Assembly (NCBI GenBank): GCA_019722365.1
Contig: JADFUC010000655.1
Location: 124,001 to 188,000 of the forward strand
Direction of reading: 5' to 3'
Source of the DNA: Lithospermum erythrorhizon
Taxonomy: Eukaryota; Streptophyta; Magnoliopsida; Boraginales; Boraginaceae
DNA length: 64,000 nt
Position 1 is the first letter of the stretch. Every line of letters begins with the position of its first letter. The notes below the pieces were generated by a model. It was not told the origin of the DNA. It did not search any database and saw only the letters and a program-made list of their open reading frames with translations. The position numbers and the translations under genes were made by a program. This document shows positions 12,405 through 25,222 of the stretch, piece by piece.

Positions 12405-15400
12405 TACATCAGAAATTCGCCAAGGAACATAGTTATGATAGGCTTGCCCGACTATTTCCCTGACTAGATGGTGATCTAGTTCAATGACATCTTTAATTTA
12501 AATCTTCCAAAAGTCAGGCCCCAACGGTACACCAAAAACTATCTCAGGTGTCATAGAAATCAACACACCGTATGCGACAACTCTCTTTGGTATTCCATTA
12601 CCAAGAAGTTTTACATTTTTCCCAACCTCAAAGATCAATTATAAAATTAAAATTAAATTTATATACTCAACAATTCGAAGTCACTGTTTCCTTCATATCC
12701 TCAAGACTAAAACTAAACTATAGCATAAGATATTTTTTTTTGTTGCCATCAAGAGACAAGTAGAAAACATATTTTACCAATCAAATACAAGAATGTGCTG
12801 AGAAATTGCAACTAATAAGAGAAAAACAACAGAAGCAGTGGCCTCGAAAGGAATATATAACGTATAAACTCCGAGTCGAGACATAAAGCTCAATGATAAA
12901 TTAAGGTGATGAAGACAATAATGTATAGTTTCAACAATAATAAGAATTGATGAAAATAAACAATCGTATATTCTATGTCAAATAATATTGTACTCATGTT
13001 CTTCAAAGTTAAAAGCTGCCACTTTATGTAGTGTGTGTAATAGCCAACTCCTAGTCAAACCATAACTCTTTAGCTTACATAAATTCTAATAAAAGGAATA
13101 AAACGACTATTGGTAAACTAATCCAAGAATGCAGCTAGCCGAGAGCCTCGGATTAATACTCAACAAAATGATCAATCCAAAGAAAACCTCGAACCATTTA
13201 AAACCATGAACTTATTATTTAATTCGGGTATCTTCCTATCAGTTTACCATCAACTTAAATTTAACCATTTGTGAAAGAAACCTTAAAAATAAACTTACTA
13301 AATCTATCAATTATTAGTTAAACTCTAATAATTTATTTATGAGACATTTTTTGAGGCTGTGAAGATTCAAATAGAAAGTAAGTTTATGTGTACACTCGAA
13401 TCATCTCTTTCAAAAATGCTTGTACCTCCAGTTTAGCATAAGATGAGAACCTAATTGATCACATATTAATTAATACAATACATTAAAAACTTAATAGTTA
13501 AACTAATATAATGAAAAATTAGAGTTACATATAAGGAAAGTGAATTAGAATGTTAACTCACCAAATTATGATTTCCTAGATACTTCGAAGAAATGACAGA
13601 CTGATTCTCTCCATTATTATGAATATGATTAGTGTATAATTGTTCACTTGATCTTGAAGCATTGTGCATCTGTGCACAACTTTGAACATTAAAAATAAAA
13701 TTAACAAGATGAAAGATCAAAATATGTAGATTAATACTTATTTTACCGTGACATCGCTACTCTTGTTAGGAGCAGCAACAACTAATGAAGAACGCACAAC
13801 AATGAAGATGGATGAGTCAAGAAAGTCGATGGCTTGCTCAACATTTTTCATTTGAATTCTAAGTTGATCTCTCTCCAGTTTTAGGGATTTCCTTTCTTCC
13901 TCAACTTCCTCCTTGTATTGATCCAATTCTTTTTTTTTTTTGAATTCAAAGTAATCCATCATATCTGTTCTCAGGTTTGACAGTTCATCTTTATATTCTT
14001 TCAGCTCCTCTTTCTCATTATTTAGTTCCTCCATTTATTTTTGATCATCTTGCTGATTACCAATTTTCCTGACTACACTCTTTGAAGATCAACTGGCACG
14101 AAATTTAGCTAATGTAACTCCCCTTTCCATACATATAACACGACCATTTCTTTCTAGACCAATAACATTAACAAATAGTTCATTCTTAAAATCCTTAATC
14201 CTTTCTGATTCAGGTCGCTTTTGTAATTGTTCTTCTATGAGACCCTGTAATCTTATACATATACATAAACATAATATATCAAAAGTGAATGAAACCCATG
14301 GTTTGGCTAAACACTTACACAAATGAGAGTTGTTGCATCGTCTTGAATACCTTTTCCCATCCTACGAGATGCTAGAAATATATCCAGTAGGCTAGTGTCT
14401 GGATTATTTTTCATCAATTACTTTCATATAAAACAAAATATTAAATTTAATCCAATGATTACATTAACTCGGATATTAACTAAATGAACTAAACAAGTGA
14501 TTAAAAGGAAAATAAGGTTTAAATTTCATACTTCATCAATTAAAATATGAAATGACAATCTCCCTGTTCTATGAGGATACTTTCTCTGCTTCACAATCTG
14601 GGCATTTTTATTTGCCTTATCCTGTTATTAAATAATGTAACCATATTATGTATTAATAAATTAGAAGTACTACAATGTCTGCTAGACATAAAATGAAACA
14701 AACACACAGTAAATGAAGCAGTTCATTTTGAAATGAAATAGAAACATGAGAAATGAAAAACATCACATTCTAGATAATACCATTGGAAACAGATTGTGTT
14801 AGGGTTCAAGGACATGCAGAAACAAGACAAAATCTAGAAAGCCACTCTCAAACAAATTAAAGCACCAGTACTAATTTACACTAAGTAAGAAGATACTTTT
14901 TATACCTGTACGTCTTCTCGCTTCCAATATTGTACAAGTTCCAACCATTGTTCTAGTACCAAACGATCATCAGGCGACTTGGATAGATACTCATTATCAT
15001 TTTTATGAGGTATGTAGTACTCTTTCTTCACGTAATATTTCCATTTCTTCCACATCATGCCAATATGATCAAGTACATCCTTCTTTGACTTTGCTGGTAG
15101 AGTTGTATTAACCTATACAAAAATAGATTTAATCCAATTAATATTATATGTTAATGTGAATGATAAATCTCAATAAGTAATTTTACTTTTTTTAGACACA
15201 TGTTTAGATATATAGTGTCGGCATGATATGTTAATATATGTAATCAAAATTAAATTTTATTATTTTTTAAACAAAAGTCACTTCATTAACTAAAAAAAAA
15301 ATCGATTATATATCAATCTTCATAACAACTCTTGGCAAATAATAACAACATAAAAATGTTAAAATGTTATGGCTTGAAATTAATATTATGTTATTTAACC

Positions 15401-15650
15401 AACCTGTATATCATTCCATACTGGATCGCGAATTCTTCTTTTATAGCAGACCACTTGGTATAATTCAAAGGTAATTTCACTTCATTTTTAGCCAAAATAC
15501 CCGTTGACCTAACTACCTTTTTGTAGTCTGGACCGATATTTTGACATCATCAGATTGAAACATTGAGTTTTTTTCCTGCGATCCACTCATAGGCATATTG
15601 AGCTGGTCTTCTACCTCTCTTAGTGACATTAGCATTGGGTTAAGTGTCAC
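12405..15650 (-). pseudogene. TNP1-like En/Spm transposon protein (Transposase_24 plus Transposase_23 domains)
   Basis: CACTA elements encode this accessory DNA-binding protein. On the minus strand, successive exon-like blocks match the Transposase_24 family (PF03004). About 15495-15410 reads LPLNYTKWSAIKEEFRDPVWNDIQ. About 15112-14910 reads VLDHIGMMWKKWKYYV and LEQWLELVQYWKREDVQ. About 14622-14535 reads DKANKNAQIV and YPHRTGRLSFHILIDE. About 14415-14325 reads NNPDTSLLDIFLASRRMG. About 14242-14089 reads GLIEEQLQKRPESERIKDF. A Glu/Lys-rich coiled coil follows (14034-13738). About 12600-12405 then reads VVAYGVLISMTPEIVFGVPLGPDFW, like the Transposase_23/TNP1 C-terminal domain (PF03017), but an in-frame TAA follows at once. 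Frame changes near 15505 and this stop suggest a pseudogene. Confidence 0.75.
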
Positions 15651-16163
15651 CTATTTGTAAAGAGAAAAAAGGGATATAGATAGCATAATATTTCTCAATA
15701 TTTCACTAACCAAATAATGAAGAACCGAACTTCACCGTTGCGATTATCGACAATTGCTCACTCTATTCATGATTAAAACTTGAGATTAATTAATTGGGCC
15801 AATTAATTTAATAAATGTTAGCATAAAAATTCATCGCTTACCTTGATACAATGGTACTATAAACCCATGAGTTAGAGAACTGGTAGTACTATAAACCCGG
15901 AAAAAGAGGGCATTTGCAACTTAATTAGTTTCTTTTGCTACTAAAATTATGAGTATAGAGTATAAATGTTATTTTGCAACATCTAATGTCAGGGTAGCAA
16001 TTAGTTTTAATAGTAAATGATATTAAAAATAAATAAATATCTTATTAATATATTTTTCTACGTTTTAATTGACCTTTTGCTACTTCAATATCAAAGATAA
16101 CTAATTTTTTTACTTTTTGCTACATACATTGTGGGTGTAGTAATTAATTTTAGTAGCAAATGC

Positions 16164-16180
16164 TACTTTTTCTAGTAGTG
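16164..16180 (-). repeat. Right terminal inverted repeat of the CACTA element
   Basis: TACTTTTTCTAGTAGTG on the plus strand, i.e. CACTACTAGAAAAAGTA reading inward. It pairs with 11582-11598. Confidence 0.88.
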
Positions 16181-19100
16181 TATCATAATTGAGAGTGCTT
16201 TTATTGACATTTGTACTCGGTAGGTCTTCTTGTTAGCCTTGGGCCGGGTGCAAGGTGTGTGTTTTTTACTTTGTGTGTCTTTGTTTTAATTGGTTCAGTC
16301 GGAGTTAGTCATTGTGTTATTAGATTGTATTGACAATGGTAGTACTAAGTAGGCGATTACACTTTTGATTCCTCTTGGGGGAGGTGACAGTGGGTGGAAT
16401 CCCGAACAAGTTTAGACGATTCCATCCTTGAAGGGGAAGAATGTAAAATCATACGATTCTACCTTGATGGGCGAAGAAGTCTCGTCCACGTAGGTTAGTT
16501 CGACTCTTGCTACAAACTAAGGCAGTGGTGCGAGTATCCTATTACGAGCAATGACGCATGTGTTGGCCTTGAACACACGAGTTATTCTCATCGATCTTAA
16601 CTCCGCCCAAAAAATCTTTGTGGCTTATTTGAAAGAGCACTAGAGTGTAATCAAGTTTACATAAATCTTTGCATTGATAAACTAAACAATTTAATATAGT
16701 AATTGCCATAAATTATTAATAATGGAATGGCCAGCAGTACAAGAGTGACTATTAAACCTTATAATGTATAATCAACACCACATGAGATACAACATTTGTT
16801 AAGGAAAAGATGTAGTGAACATTTGTTATTATATATTGCTCAATTATAATATCATTAGGAATAGTAGGTCTCAATAACTGCAGTCCACTTTTTAAAAACA
16901 ATGCCTACATTCCAATTTAAGTAATAAAACATATTTCTTGCATTTTCTCATTGAATCTACCTTATGTTTCTTACGCTTTATCATTTACCATTCATAGGTA
17001 GGTATTCCTGATCCTAATATCATTATAGAATTTTCCAAGAAGAATATAAAATGAAGCAAACATCTAAAAGTTTGAACAAATTGCATAAAAAATACTTATA
17101 TATTAATCTCTAGCTTATATCTGACGGTAGCCGGTTTAATAGTAAGAACAAGTAAAGTGATATTAAACAAGTTTATAAACTGCTCTTTTTATTACATATA
17201 TAATCTTTAAAATATAATTTTTTTGTCAGAATTTACTAGACATGCGAGAGAAATATTATCGGCTTCGTATGAAAAATAAATTTTGGATCTGTGATTATCA
17301 TAAATGAACCAATGCAAAAAGTCTCATATTATATTATAATTCAACATAATTACACTTATTATCAAAAAGTTTTAGATAGATTCACAATGACTTGTTGTCT
17401 TTGTGACGGGAAATCAAAGTTGAAGAGCTTCGTATTAGTTTCTTATTAGACTATAAATAAAGTGTGTTTCGAATATTGTGAAAGTTTAAATCTTAGCTTC
17501 GACACTTTTTATAGACTCGTGAAAGAAATGCGGAAAAATCTTGTGGCTGAAATGTAAAAATACAAAGAATGATTATGCGACTGGTTGCAAGAATTTTGGG
17601 CAAATAATGCAACGAAATCTCGACTAGGGTTATTTCATTCGATGTGCGTGTTCATTTTCTCCAAGAAATACTTTGAATTCTGAATGAAGACTCTGACATT
17701 ATAGTTACTTAATTCCTGATTTTCTATTCTTCAACAAAATCGAATGATTGATTATAAGTGGACAATCGAAACATTAATATAAGAAATCAAACACTTAAGT
17801 TATGTTTTCACTGTCCAAAAAAAATTAATTATGCAACTTTTTGATATTCCACGGATATAAAATAAAAAAAAACGGGACAAAACTTATTTATAGAGACATA
17901 GAGTGAAATTAATTGACAAGAATAGGCCATCTACATACTAAGACTAATAGTGGCGACTAAGGAAACGAAGCAATACATAGAAATCGGTTAGATCGAGAAC
18001 CCGTATTGCTCTTTGACAACGTCATAACTTGAGCTGTATCACAAATTGAGGTGCAGCATTTGGCCGCCGCCGACCCAAACTTCTTTGGAAAGTAGCACTC
18101 CACGCTTCAATTTAGGTTAAATATATATAAATTTTGCTACAAATTTCGACTCATCAGATTCAAGAAAAAAAAAATATCATTATGCTTTCGTTCTTATTTG
18201 ACATTTACAGAAATGCAATTTATTTTTTCCTTAAAGCCCTAGCCAGCTAGACCCTAAATCTTTACTACTTTGTTTTGAAATAAAGATTGGGATTTGATTG
18301 ATATAATAACAGGTAGCCTATTATCTACCTTGAATTGGTTAAGTCTAGAATAATAAATTTGGACAAGTTAACGTTATTTCTAATATGGTTTTAGACAAAT
18401 CCACTTGAATGTATTTACTAGTGGTAATGAAAGGACAATTTAGTAGTCTCCACAAAAAAAATTCAATAATCAAAATTGGAATAGATGAACAATAACATAT
18501 ACACATGTGTGTAGGAGAGGCGAATGGCGTCAGATTATTTCCCGTTCTTTAAATGTAAATTCGATTATTAGTTAAAACTTAGAATTTTGTTTTCGATCAT
18601 TCGAGCTCGTATAAAGAGCGAAATTTAGTTTAAATTATATATGAGCTTTTTAGGTGAAATTAATTTTATATTTTTCCATTTTTCAAATGTTTTTATCTTT
18701 TCATTATTTGTATCTTTAACATGACTCATTTCACACGTCACTTCCCTCATTATTTTTGAAGCATCCTGTACACAGCTGCCTGCACTACCTAGCACTCCAT
18801 GACCTCCTCAGTCATGTAGCCCTATCAATTTATGCATCGTGATAACCGCCATTATATCCGCAGGCAACTGATCGAAAAACGGTGCATAAGTTGTCCTATT
18901 CTTCCTTCATACACAACTCCCTGCTCAGCACTGTATATCTCTCAAAACCAGTACCCCAAAAACAATGACTTCATATAAAGGCAAATTCGGAGGGTCTCTA
19001 TCTTAATCTGTCTTTTCTTTAATATATTACATTTTCCTAATCCATCTTCATTGGCTACTTTTGCCCCTATTTTGTTTTTATCACCCCTCAATGTAAGTAT

Positions 19101-20142
19101 TAAGCTTTGTTTTATAATTGTAAGCTTTCCAAGCTTTATTTTCAAGAAACTGTTGTTTACATTGTTTATAATATTTTTATAAAAATATATATTAATGGAA
19201 AGAGTTTGAAATGTCATTTTTTATTGATATAGTTTTCACTCGAGTATTATACAATCACAACAAAAAATATATCTTGATTAAAGTTGAGAGGTATAAGCAA
19301 AAAAAGTCAATGAATTTTTGTGGGGTGAAAGTAAGTATATAATTTACTCTTTTTTGTGATAAATTAGCGGTATTTTTGTGTAATATCAAGGGAAAGTAAG
19401 TGACGACAAGGTTAGCGAAAAAACAATGGGGAACTGAATGAAAAATTAAATAGATGATGTTAAAGATATGAAAATACAAAATTGATAGAAAATGTGAAAA
19501 AGTGTAGAAAAATTCGATTTCGACATCTGATAATGGAATTTGCCTCTACAAGTAAGCTTGATCGAAAACGTCTGAGTGGGACAAGATTCGAATGAGATTT
19601 TTATGACGTGAGTGATCTTTGAATTAATAGATTCGCCTATGCATATATATCTTAAAATTGTGTTTATTAAGTCTTTAGGCTTAAAGTTTGAGCTTGATTC
19701 AGAAAAGAAGTTTGAGCTTTGATTTAGCGGGAGCTGAATAATATGAAGAAAATTGCATCCACCATTCAGAATTTCAGATTTCCAAACTTACAACTGCAAA
19801 TTCCCTTAATCTAAGAGAATCTTTCAAACAATGTCATAATACATAATTTGAAATCATAAAGTAATGTATTACACCTAGATGTATATACATTTATTTGCTT
19901 GGAATACTAAAAAAAACTCCTGGTATACTATACAACCAGTTATTTCAAAATACAAAAGAACAAAGGAATTGAACACTGCAAACAAATAGAGGCATGTTGA
20001 GCCATATTCTTAAAATAACAACCTAAACGACTTGGAAGAATCAAAGATGTAATTTTCTCATATCTTCCAATATAAAGCAAATTACTATAAGAAGCAATTG
20101 GTGAATCAATCCCCTCGTCTCGAACTCGTGCATTTGCATAGC
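16181..20142. other. AT-rich intergenic region, no supported gene
   Basis: I recognise no coding family on either strand. The stretch 16200-16620 is GC-richer, with words like GGGGGAGGTGACAGTGGG, and may be a relic of a retroelement. The open frames at 18942-19217 and 19255-19479 (minus) are low-complexity AT-rich frames without family features. The 3' untranslated part of the IQM gene must lie just left of 20143; TTTATT at about 19890 could be its AATAAA signal on the minus strand. Confidence 0.5.
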
Positions 20143-22810
20143 TTAATTAGCAGTAGCAATGGGAGTCCTAGGAATGGGAGTCCGAGGACTTGGGAGTCCC
20201 ATGTAAGCTATCCTCGGAGATAGCCGAATCTTGGGGCTTGGCCTTGGAGATGGGATAGGACCGTAGTTAGTGAACGATCCATTAGCGACCCTAGGTGATA
20301 AGTTAACCTGTTCGAGTGCTCGGGATTGTAACTCCGGTGGATAGTCCCGGACACACCCGATTCTTGGTCCAGTTCCTGTTGTCCATTTGCAGGACAGGCG
20401 CCTCGCCAAGTTGAAGTCTGGAAACTCCACTCTGATTTCTTCAGTTTGTGCATTAGGTTGCTGCACGGGGACCAATTCTTCTGGCCTTTCTTCAGATGTG
20501 CCTCTAGTATCACACATATCTCCAGTTGCATTTGTGCATGGTTCTTCATCAGGGACTTTCTTTGAAAGCAAATCATCGTCAATGGCGCACCTCTGGGTAG
20601 GAGAAAAATGAAAAATCTGGTCAGCTATGTGACATTCCCAAGTAAATTTTGCTGGTGGGCCTATTTCTTATTGCTTAATTTTTTTTTTTAATCTTTCACT
20701 AATCACTATGCTAAATAATCTGCATAATGTGTTAAGTCCATATGATAAAAAACAAAAGGTTGCTAAAGAAAATAGAGCAGATTTCTTATGAAGCTTGTTT
20801 AAGAGAGCAATCACATTCTTAGTGCCTTCTTAGATAACTAGTATCTAATATTTGTAGCTCTTGACCTACAATCTAAGAACATTTTTGCAGAAGTGCTTGT
20901 ACCTTAACGTTTGCAAGATCCACCCCGTGCTCCTCGAGGAAGCTTATGAATTCCTGAAAATTCTCCTCCGTTGGGAGATAATGCCCACTATATGGCCAAA
21001 TCGCCTGCAAGTTCATTCAAGAGGAGTAAAACTCACATATGAATATATTATCTATACATGTATAAATGGTGTAAATAGTTTTAACATACAGGATCACTGT
21101 GGAAGAGAAAAAGATTACCTCAAGGACACCACCATGTGAAACTAATCTTCCAGCTGCAGTAATTGCGCCACCAGCTAGAAAACTTGAATGCTGAAAAACA
21201 CCTTTCTGCTTCTGTGCTACGTACAATTCCCTCGAAGTGCTAAGAACAAAAATCCACTTTGAGCCTTCAATGGTTTCAAGTAGCGAGCCACTTAGTTTGT
21301 ACATAAGTTTCCCATCTTCAGCAATCACTTCATATATTTCTCTTTCTTTCTGTCATACAAACAACAATATAAGTGTCGTCCCATAACTTCAATTCCTCGA
21401 AAAGATGATTTTTGCTAATGGCTACAACTAAATTGATGCTATCATGATTGTTACTTCTATGGGGATATTGAACTTACAGGTGCTAGATATCTGATGAGTT
21501 GACGATTCAGATTGATCCTCGGGCATTTCTCGTGATTGAGTTCCCTTCCATCTCCAACATCCAACCTTCATATTATGGAATTAGGATGTCAGAGTCAGTT
21601 ATATGCAAAAGGAATATTGTTGTCTGTTTTCGACTTGTTAAGCGACAATATCAACAACTCAACATGGCAATATGCAAAATTGATATCACAGATAGATTAT
21701 AAACAGAAGATTAACTGAACTAAAACATATGTTCATGCAATACTGACCAGTAGAAGAAAGGCTGGCAGCTTTGACTTAAAAACCACACATCATAATAGAA
21801 GTGCAGATTATGCCCATATCGATGACGTGGATCAATCTGCAGATGAAGATGGTTTATCACCCATTAGTTCATTATGTAAATATACAAAATTACATAGTTC
21901 AGTCAAGTCACAAGATTTGTTAATCGTCTATTAGATTAATCTACTTTGACTTACAGCTTCGAGCCAATGTTGTAGAGCCAGTTTTCGAGCCTTCTCGTCC
22001 TTGGACAATCCTTTTCCAACCTGTAAAAAGTAACATGTATAATCAAGGAGTCAAGATGAGAAGGTAGGAAACTGTTCTATCAAAATGCTGCCAGTGCCTA
22101 GGATGGCTAGATATCTTACCTTAGCAGCTCTGGTTCGTGCTCTAGCCCACCGCGAAACAGCAGTTTCTGGCTTCTCAATATTGAAAAACGACACTGAACT
22201 TCGCTTTAGGGCTGCAAAGTCTAATGCCTTCCACCTGAAAACGAGAAGAAAAAACCTTGAATTAGCTAAAAAAATCGATAAGATGAGGTACATAAACATA
22301 GATTTCCAATGAACCATCCAAAACATACCAAAGTTCCTCAACAAGAACTGCACAGTCTGCAAGGTTTCTCCTTGTTCGGTAACTTTTATATACTTTTTGA
22401 ACCTTGACTGCAGCAGCGTCAAGCTCTCTAACAGGCCTTGGTGAAAACATGATAGCAGGCTCGGGAAGAGGAGTCGTTGGAATTTTTTTGTTAGCACAGC
22501 CATCATCTTTCAAACATTGATCATCAAGTTCTGGTTTTTTTGCATCTTGTAGAAAATATTTGAATGAAAGTGATGTTTTAAGAATTAGCTTTACAGGCTC
22601 ACATTGACTCAAGTTTATCATATTCTTTCTGTTCTTTTCAGATTCATTCGAGTTGCTAACATTTTGAGAATCTTTCTCCTTAAAGCTATTTGATCTTAGT
22701 GTCATTTCTTGATCGTTAATACCCAATGCAGTTTCAAATGTGTAACAGGAATAACTAAACTGTGCAATTTCCTCCCAAGCAGTCAAGATTAATGATGATG
22801 ATAAGCCCAT
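20143..22810 (-). CDS. IQM-family calmodulin-binding protein (IQ-motif protein), intact
   Basis: Eight coding exons join to 540 codons: 22810-22329, 22234-22120, 22020-21955, 21836-21748, 21565-21478, 21349-21119, 21004-20903 and 20592-20143. All have GT..AG borders and matching phases. IQM proteins bind calmodulin through one IQ motif; Arabidopsis IQM1 is linked to catalase activity and stress or jasmonate responses. Here the IQ motif ([19 protein letters not shown]) is near the end of exon 1. It is followed by the family core [18 protein letters not shown], the conserved [37 protein letters not shown] across exons 3-4, and [18 protein letters not shown] across exons 5-6. The Ser/Pro/Arg-rich C terminus ([21 protein letters not shown]) is also typical. 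The start is ATG at 22810 ([15 protein letters not shown]); no other ATG lies in the leader exon. The exact IQM paralog is not determined. Confidence 0.93.
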
Positions 22811-23490
22811 ATACAAGAGCTCGATGCCTCAATTTTTTTTTTCCAAACGATACAACGAAATTCAAGAGTGTTTTTACCGTTCTTTACCACTAGACCAATT
22901 CGATGATGCCAGCCAATCTGCAAAGAAAAACATGTATATTAAACTAAAGATTCATCTTCTTATTAAGGCAATGAGCAAATGAACATTAAATTATTCAAGA
23001 TTTCTTGGCTACATGTAACAAACTTCAGCACTACTGAAAACCATAAAAAAATGTGAAACCATCAAATTTTACTCAGTCCTAGTATATAGAATACAACCAT
23101 ACTTTTTGATACAAGAAGCTTCTTAAGTCCATATATTAATCAAACACAATAAGCAGCATATACCAAATGGAAAACTCATTGAGTCATTTCCAAGTCAAAG
23201 TTAGATGAGAAGAAACATAATTTTATCTGAAAGGGGCTCCTGGGAGCCGAGGTCTAGGTTCGATTCTCACCAATATAAGTAATTTTATTGTTTTATAACA
23301 CAAATATAACTTGGAAAATTATTTTAACTAAAGGAACAGTTGCAAAATCACATAAATGATGATAACTCAATTAAAACATGGATTACTCACTTGTAATAAA
23401 TTCCCAAGGCCCCCCTTTACTCTTTTTCTTTAAAAGCTGACTAAGAATTTAATGAATCAAGAAAAGATGAGTCTTCTATGAATGATGATC
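22811..23490 (-). other. IQM 5' leader: two untranslated exons and an intron
   Basis: Reading the minus strand, an untranslated exon runs from about 23485 to 23391 and ends at a consensus donor (CAA|GTGAGT). The leader intron ends in TTTGCAG at 22918, and exon sequence resumes at 22917 up to the ATG at 22810. The transcription start is inferred from the TATA-like box at 23513-23520. A SINE-like fragment lies inside the intron near 23240-23300. Confidence 0.6.
23240..23300 (+). repeat. tRNA-derived SINE-like fragment in the IQM leader intron
   Basis: CTGGGAGCCGAGGTCTAGGTTCGATTCTCACC contains GGTTCGATTCT, close to the Pol III B-box. A short AT-rich tail follows. Only a fragment is visible, with no clear A-box or target duplication. 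Confidence 0.4.
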
Positions 23491-23512
23491 ATAACTACCT
23501 TATCTCCCACTC

Positions 23513-23520
23513 TTTATATA
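23513..23520 (-). promoter_or_regulatory. TATA-like box of the IQM gene
   Basis: The minus strand reads TTAATATATAAAGAG, with TATATAAA at 23520-23513. It lies about 30 bp upstream of the inferred untranslated first exon. Confidence 0.5.
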
Positions 23521-24866
23521 TTAATGAAACCATTTGTTGGTAAGTTGAATATTGAAAATTAAACGGTTGACTCAAATATCATAGTCTAATTGGTCCTACA
23601 AGAAGGGAAAACACGTGGACTTGGAAACTAAACAGAAAGCTTTGAATCCCAAAACTAGTCTTTTTTAGTTTTTTTTTTAAAACACCATTGTCATTTATAT
23701 GTCATTATGTCCAAACAATTTCCAAATAATTTCCAAAAGTAGCTACCATACAAGTTCTTGAATGAGTTAAAACACCAATTTTCAATTTTTTTTTTGGTTG
23801 AACTTTTTTGAATATTCAAAGATTGAAATTCGGAAACTTGCAAGAAATGAGCTAGTCAGGTAGCTACATATGCAGTGGTGGGCTGGTGCCCCCTCATTTT
23901 AAAAAATAGTAGTATGATTACTATTTGAAAATAAAAATTTATTATACATTTTTCGATTTACCACCTAATTTAAATTTATATAATTTCTTCTTATTTTACG
24001 TAAGAGTCAACACCAAACGAAGTTATTTAAAATATTCTAATCGATCATCATATCAGTAGACCGTACTTGATCACTCAACTTCTTAAATTGTTCACATTCG
24101 ATCATTTTCATTAAAAAACTTCGTTAAATCCGTCTATTCCATCCACATACGATCACAAAGATTGAATTATTATCTTCTATACCTTTATATAAAAATTATT
24201 AATCCGTTAGTTTTGGCATCTAACACGATTGTGAAGAATGAAATACAGTTGATGGTCAAATAAAGCACAATTTATTTGGTCTTCATTCATGATTTTGACT
24301 ACAAAGTACAAACCAACTTCCCACGATAGAGAGGGAAAAAGGAAAAAAAGTAACTGACAGTTTTTTAAAGGCTTTTTTTCTAGATAAATAATAAACTTTG
24401 TAGTTTAAATCAACAATACATATTAGCCACACTGGCTGTTATTAAAACAAATATTGGATAAAAAAGATAAAACTTGAAATAAAGTCCTTGAGTATCCTTC
24501 GTTGGTCATCCAAATCTTGTCTCTAGCAGTAGAGAGCGGAGCGAAAGGACGATTGGAATAAAAATTTCAAGACACAACCATCATGTCATTCCTGTGAATC
24601 CAAAAACTCCAAAATATACTAGCAACAAATATTAATTCATAATTGAGATTAACTTGTGCCCAAGATTTGCATAAAGTGTAAAAACCCATGAGATGACGCT
24701 GAAATGTAACGAAACGATTTAACGATTTCACATACTTACCTCAAAAGAGATGACATTCCAAAAAATTTAAAATCGATATTTAATCTACAACGAGAAAAAC
24801 CTTTAGTAGAAAATCTATTAAGGAGGAGAAGAACCACCAAATTAAAATGAAAACATTTATGCAAAC

Positions 24867-25222
24867 TCAAGACGAGTAGTCATCATCATATGAATCAACA
24901 TTATTTGCAATATTTAAAGGAGAAGTTTGAATCTTGACCTTCTTTTGTTCCGATTCTGCATCCTCAAGCTGAGACTTCATATCTCCTGTTGTTTCTTGTT
25001 CCTATCTAACAGACCACAACCATAAGATCAGTTTTGTCTGTAACTCAACTTCCTGGCCCTGGGCTCCGCAATTATTTCGTAATCGACAATGAAAGTGCCT
25101 TTCTGCCTTTTATTTGAAACATGTCTTCTAAAATGAAAATCATGATCCAAATTATCAATAATTAAAGGACCCCGCTTTCGTGAAATTGGAGGTGGAGAGT
25201 CATTGACAAAAGATTTTTGCAC
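24867..25222 (-). CDS. Doubtful small gene or gene fragment, unknown function
   Basis: Two coding-looking pieces lie close together on the minus strand. The first, 25222-25028, starts MQKSFVNDSPPPISRKRGPL and ends RKLSYRQN. It has a balanced, basic composition unlike the AT-rich frames around it. The second, 25001-24867, follows a TCTGTTAGATAG acceptor-like stretch and reads EQETTGDMKSQLEDAESEQ then VKIQTSPLNIANNVDSYDDDY and a stop. It is acidic with a possible short helix. I cannot find a good donor joining them in phase, and a stop separates them if unspliced. It may be the 3' end of a decayed gene. I do not recognise the family. Confidence 0.25.

Larger units (their letters stand above)
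11582..16180 (-). mobile_element. CACTA (En/Spm) transposon with a decayed TNP1-like gene
   Basis: The right end, read inward on the minus strand from 16180, is CACTACTAGAAAAAGTAGCA, a typical CACTA terminus. The left end at 11582 is CATGACTAGAAAAAGTAC, the same terminus with mutations in the CACTA core. Both ends hold many short subterminal copies of TTTGCTACT / AGTAGCAAA in both orientations (11598-11780 and 15920-16165), the usual binding-site array for the TNPA-type protein. Possible 3-bp target copies are TGT (left) and TAT (right), one mismatch. The interior encodes TNP1-like domains on the minus strand. I see no Transposase_21 (TNPD/TNP2) catalytic gene, so it looks non-autonomous. Confidence 0.88.

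Noticed and set aside
20208..20611. Alternative frames over the last IQM exon
   Set aside because: They overlap the real exon, whose phase is fixed by the splice joints and the Ser/Pro/Arg-rich family C terminus.
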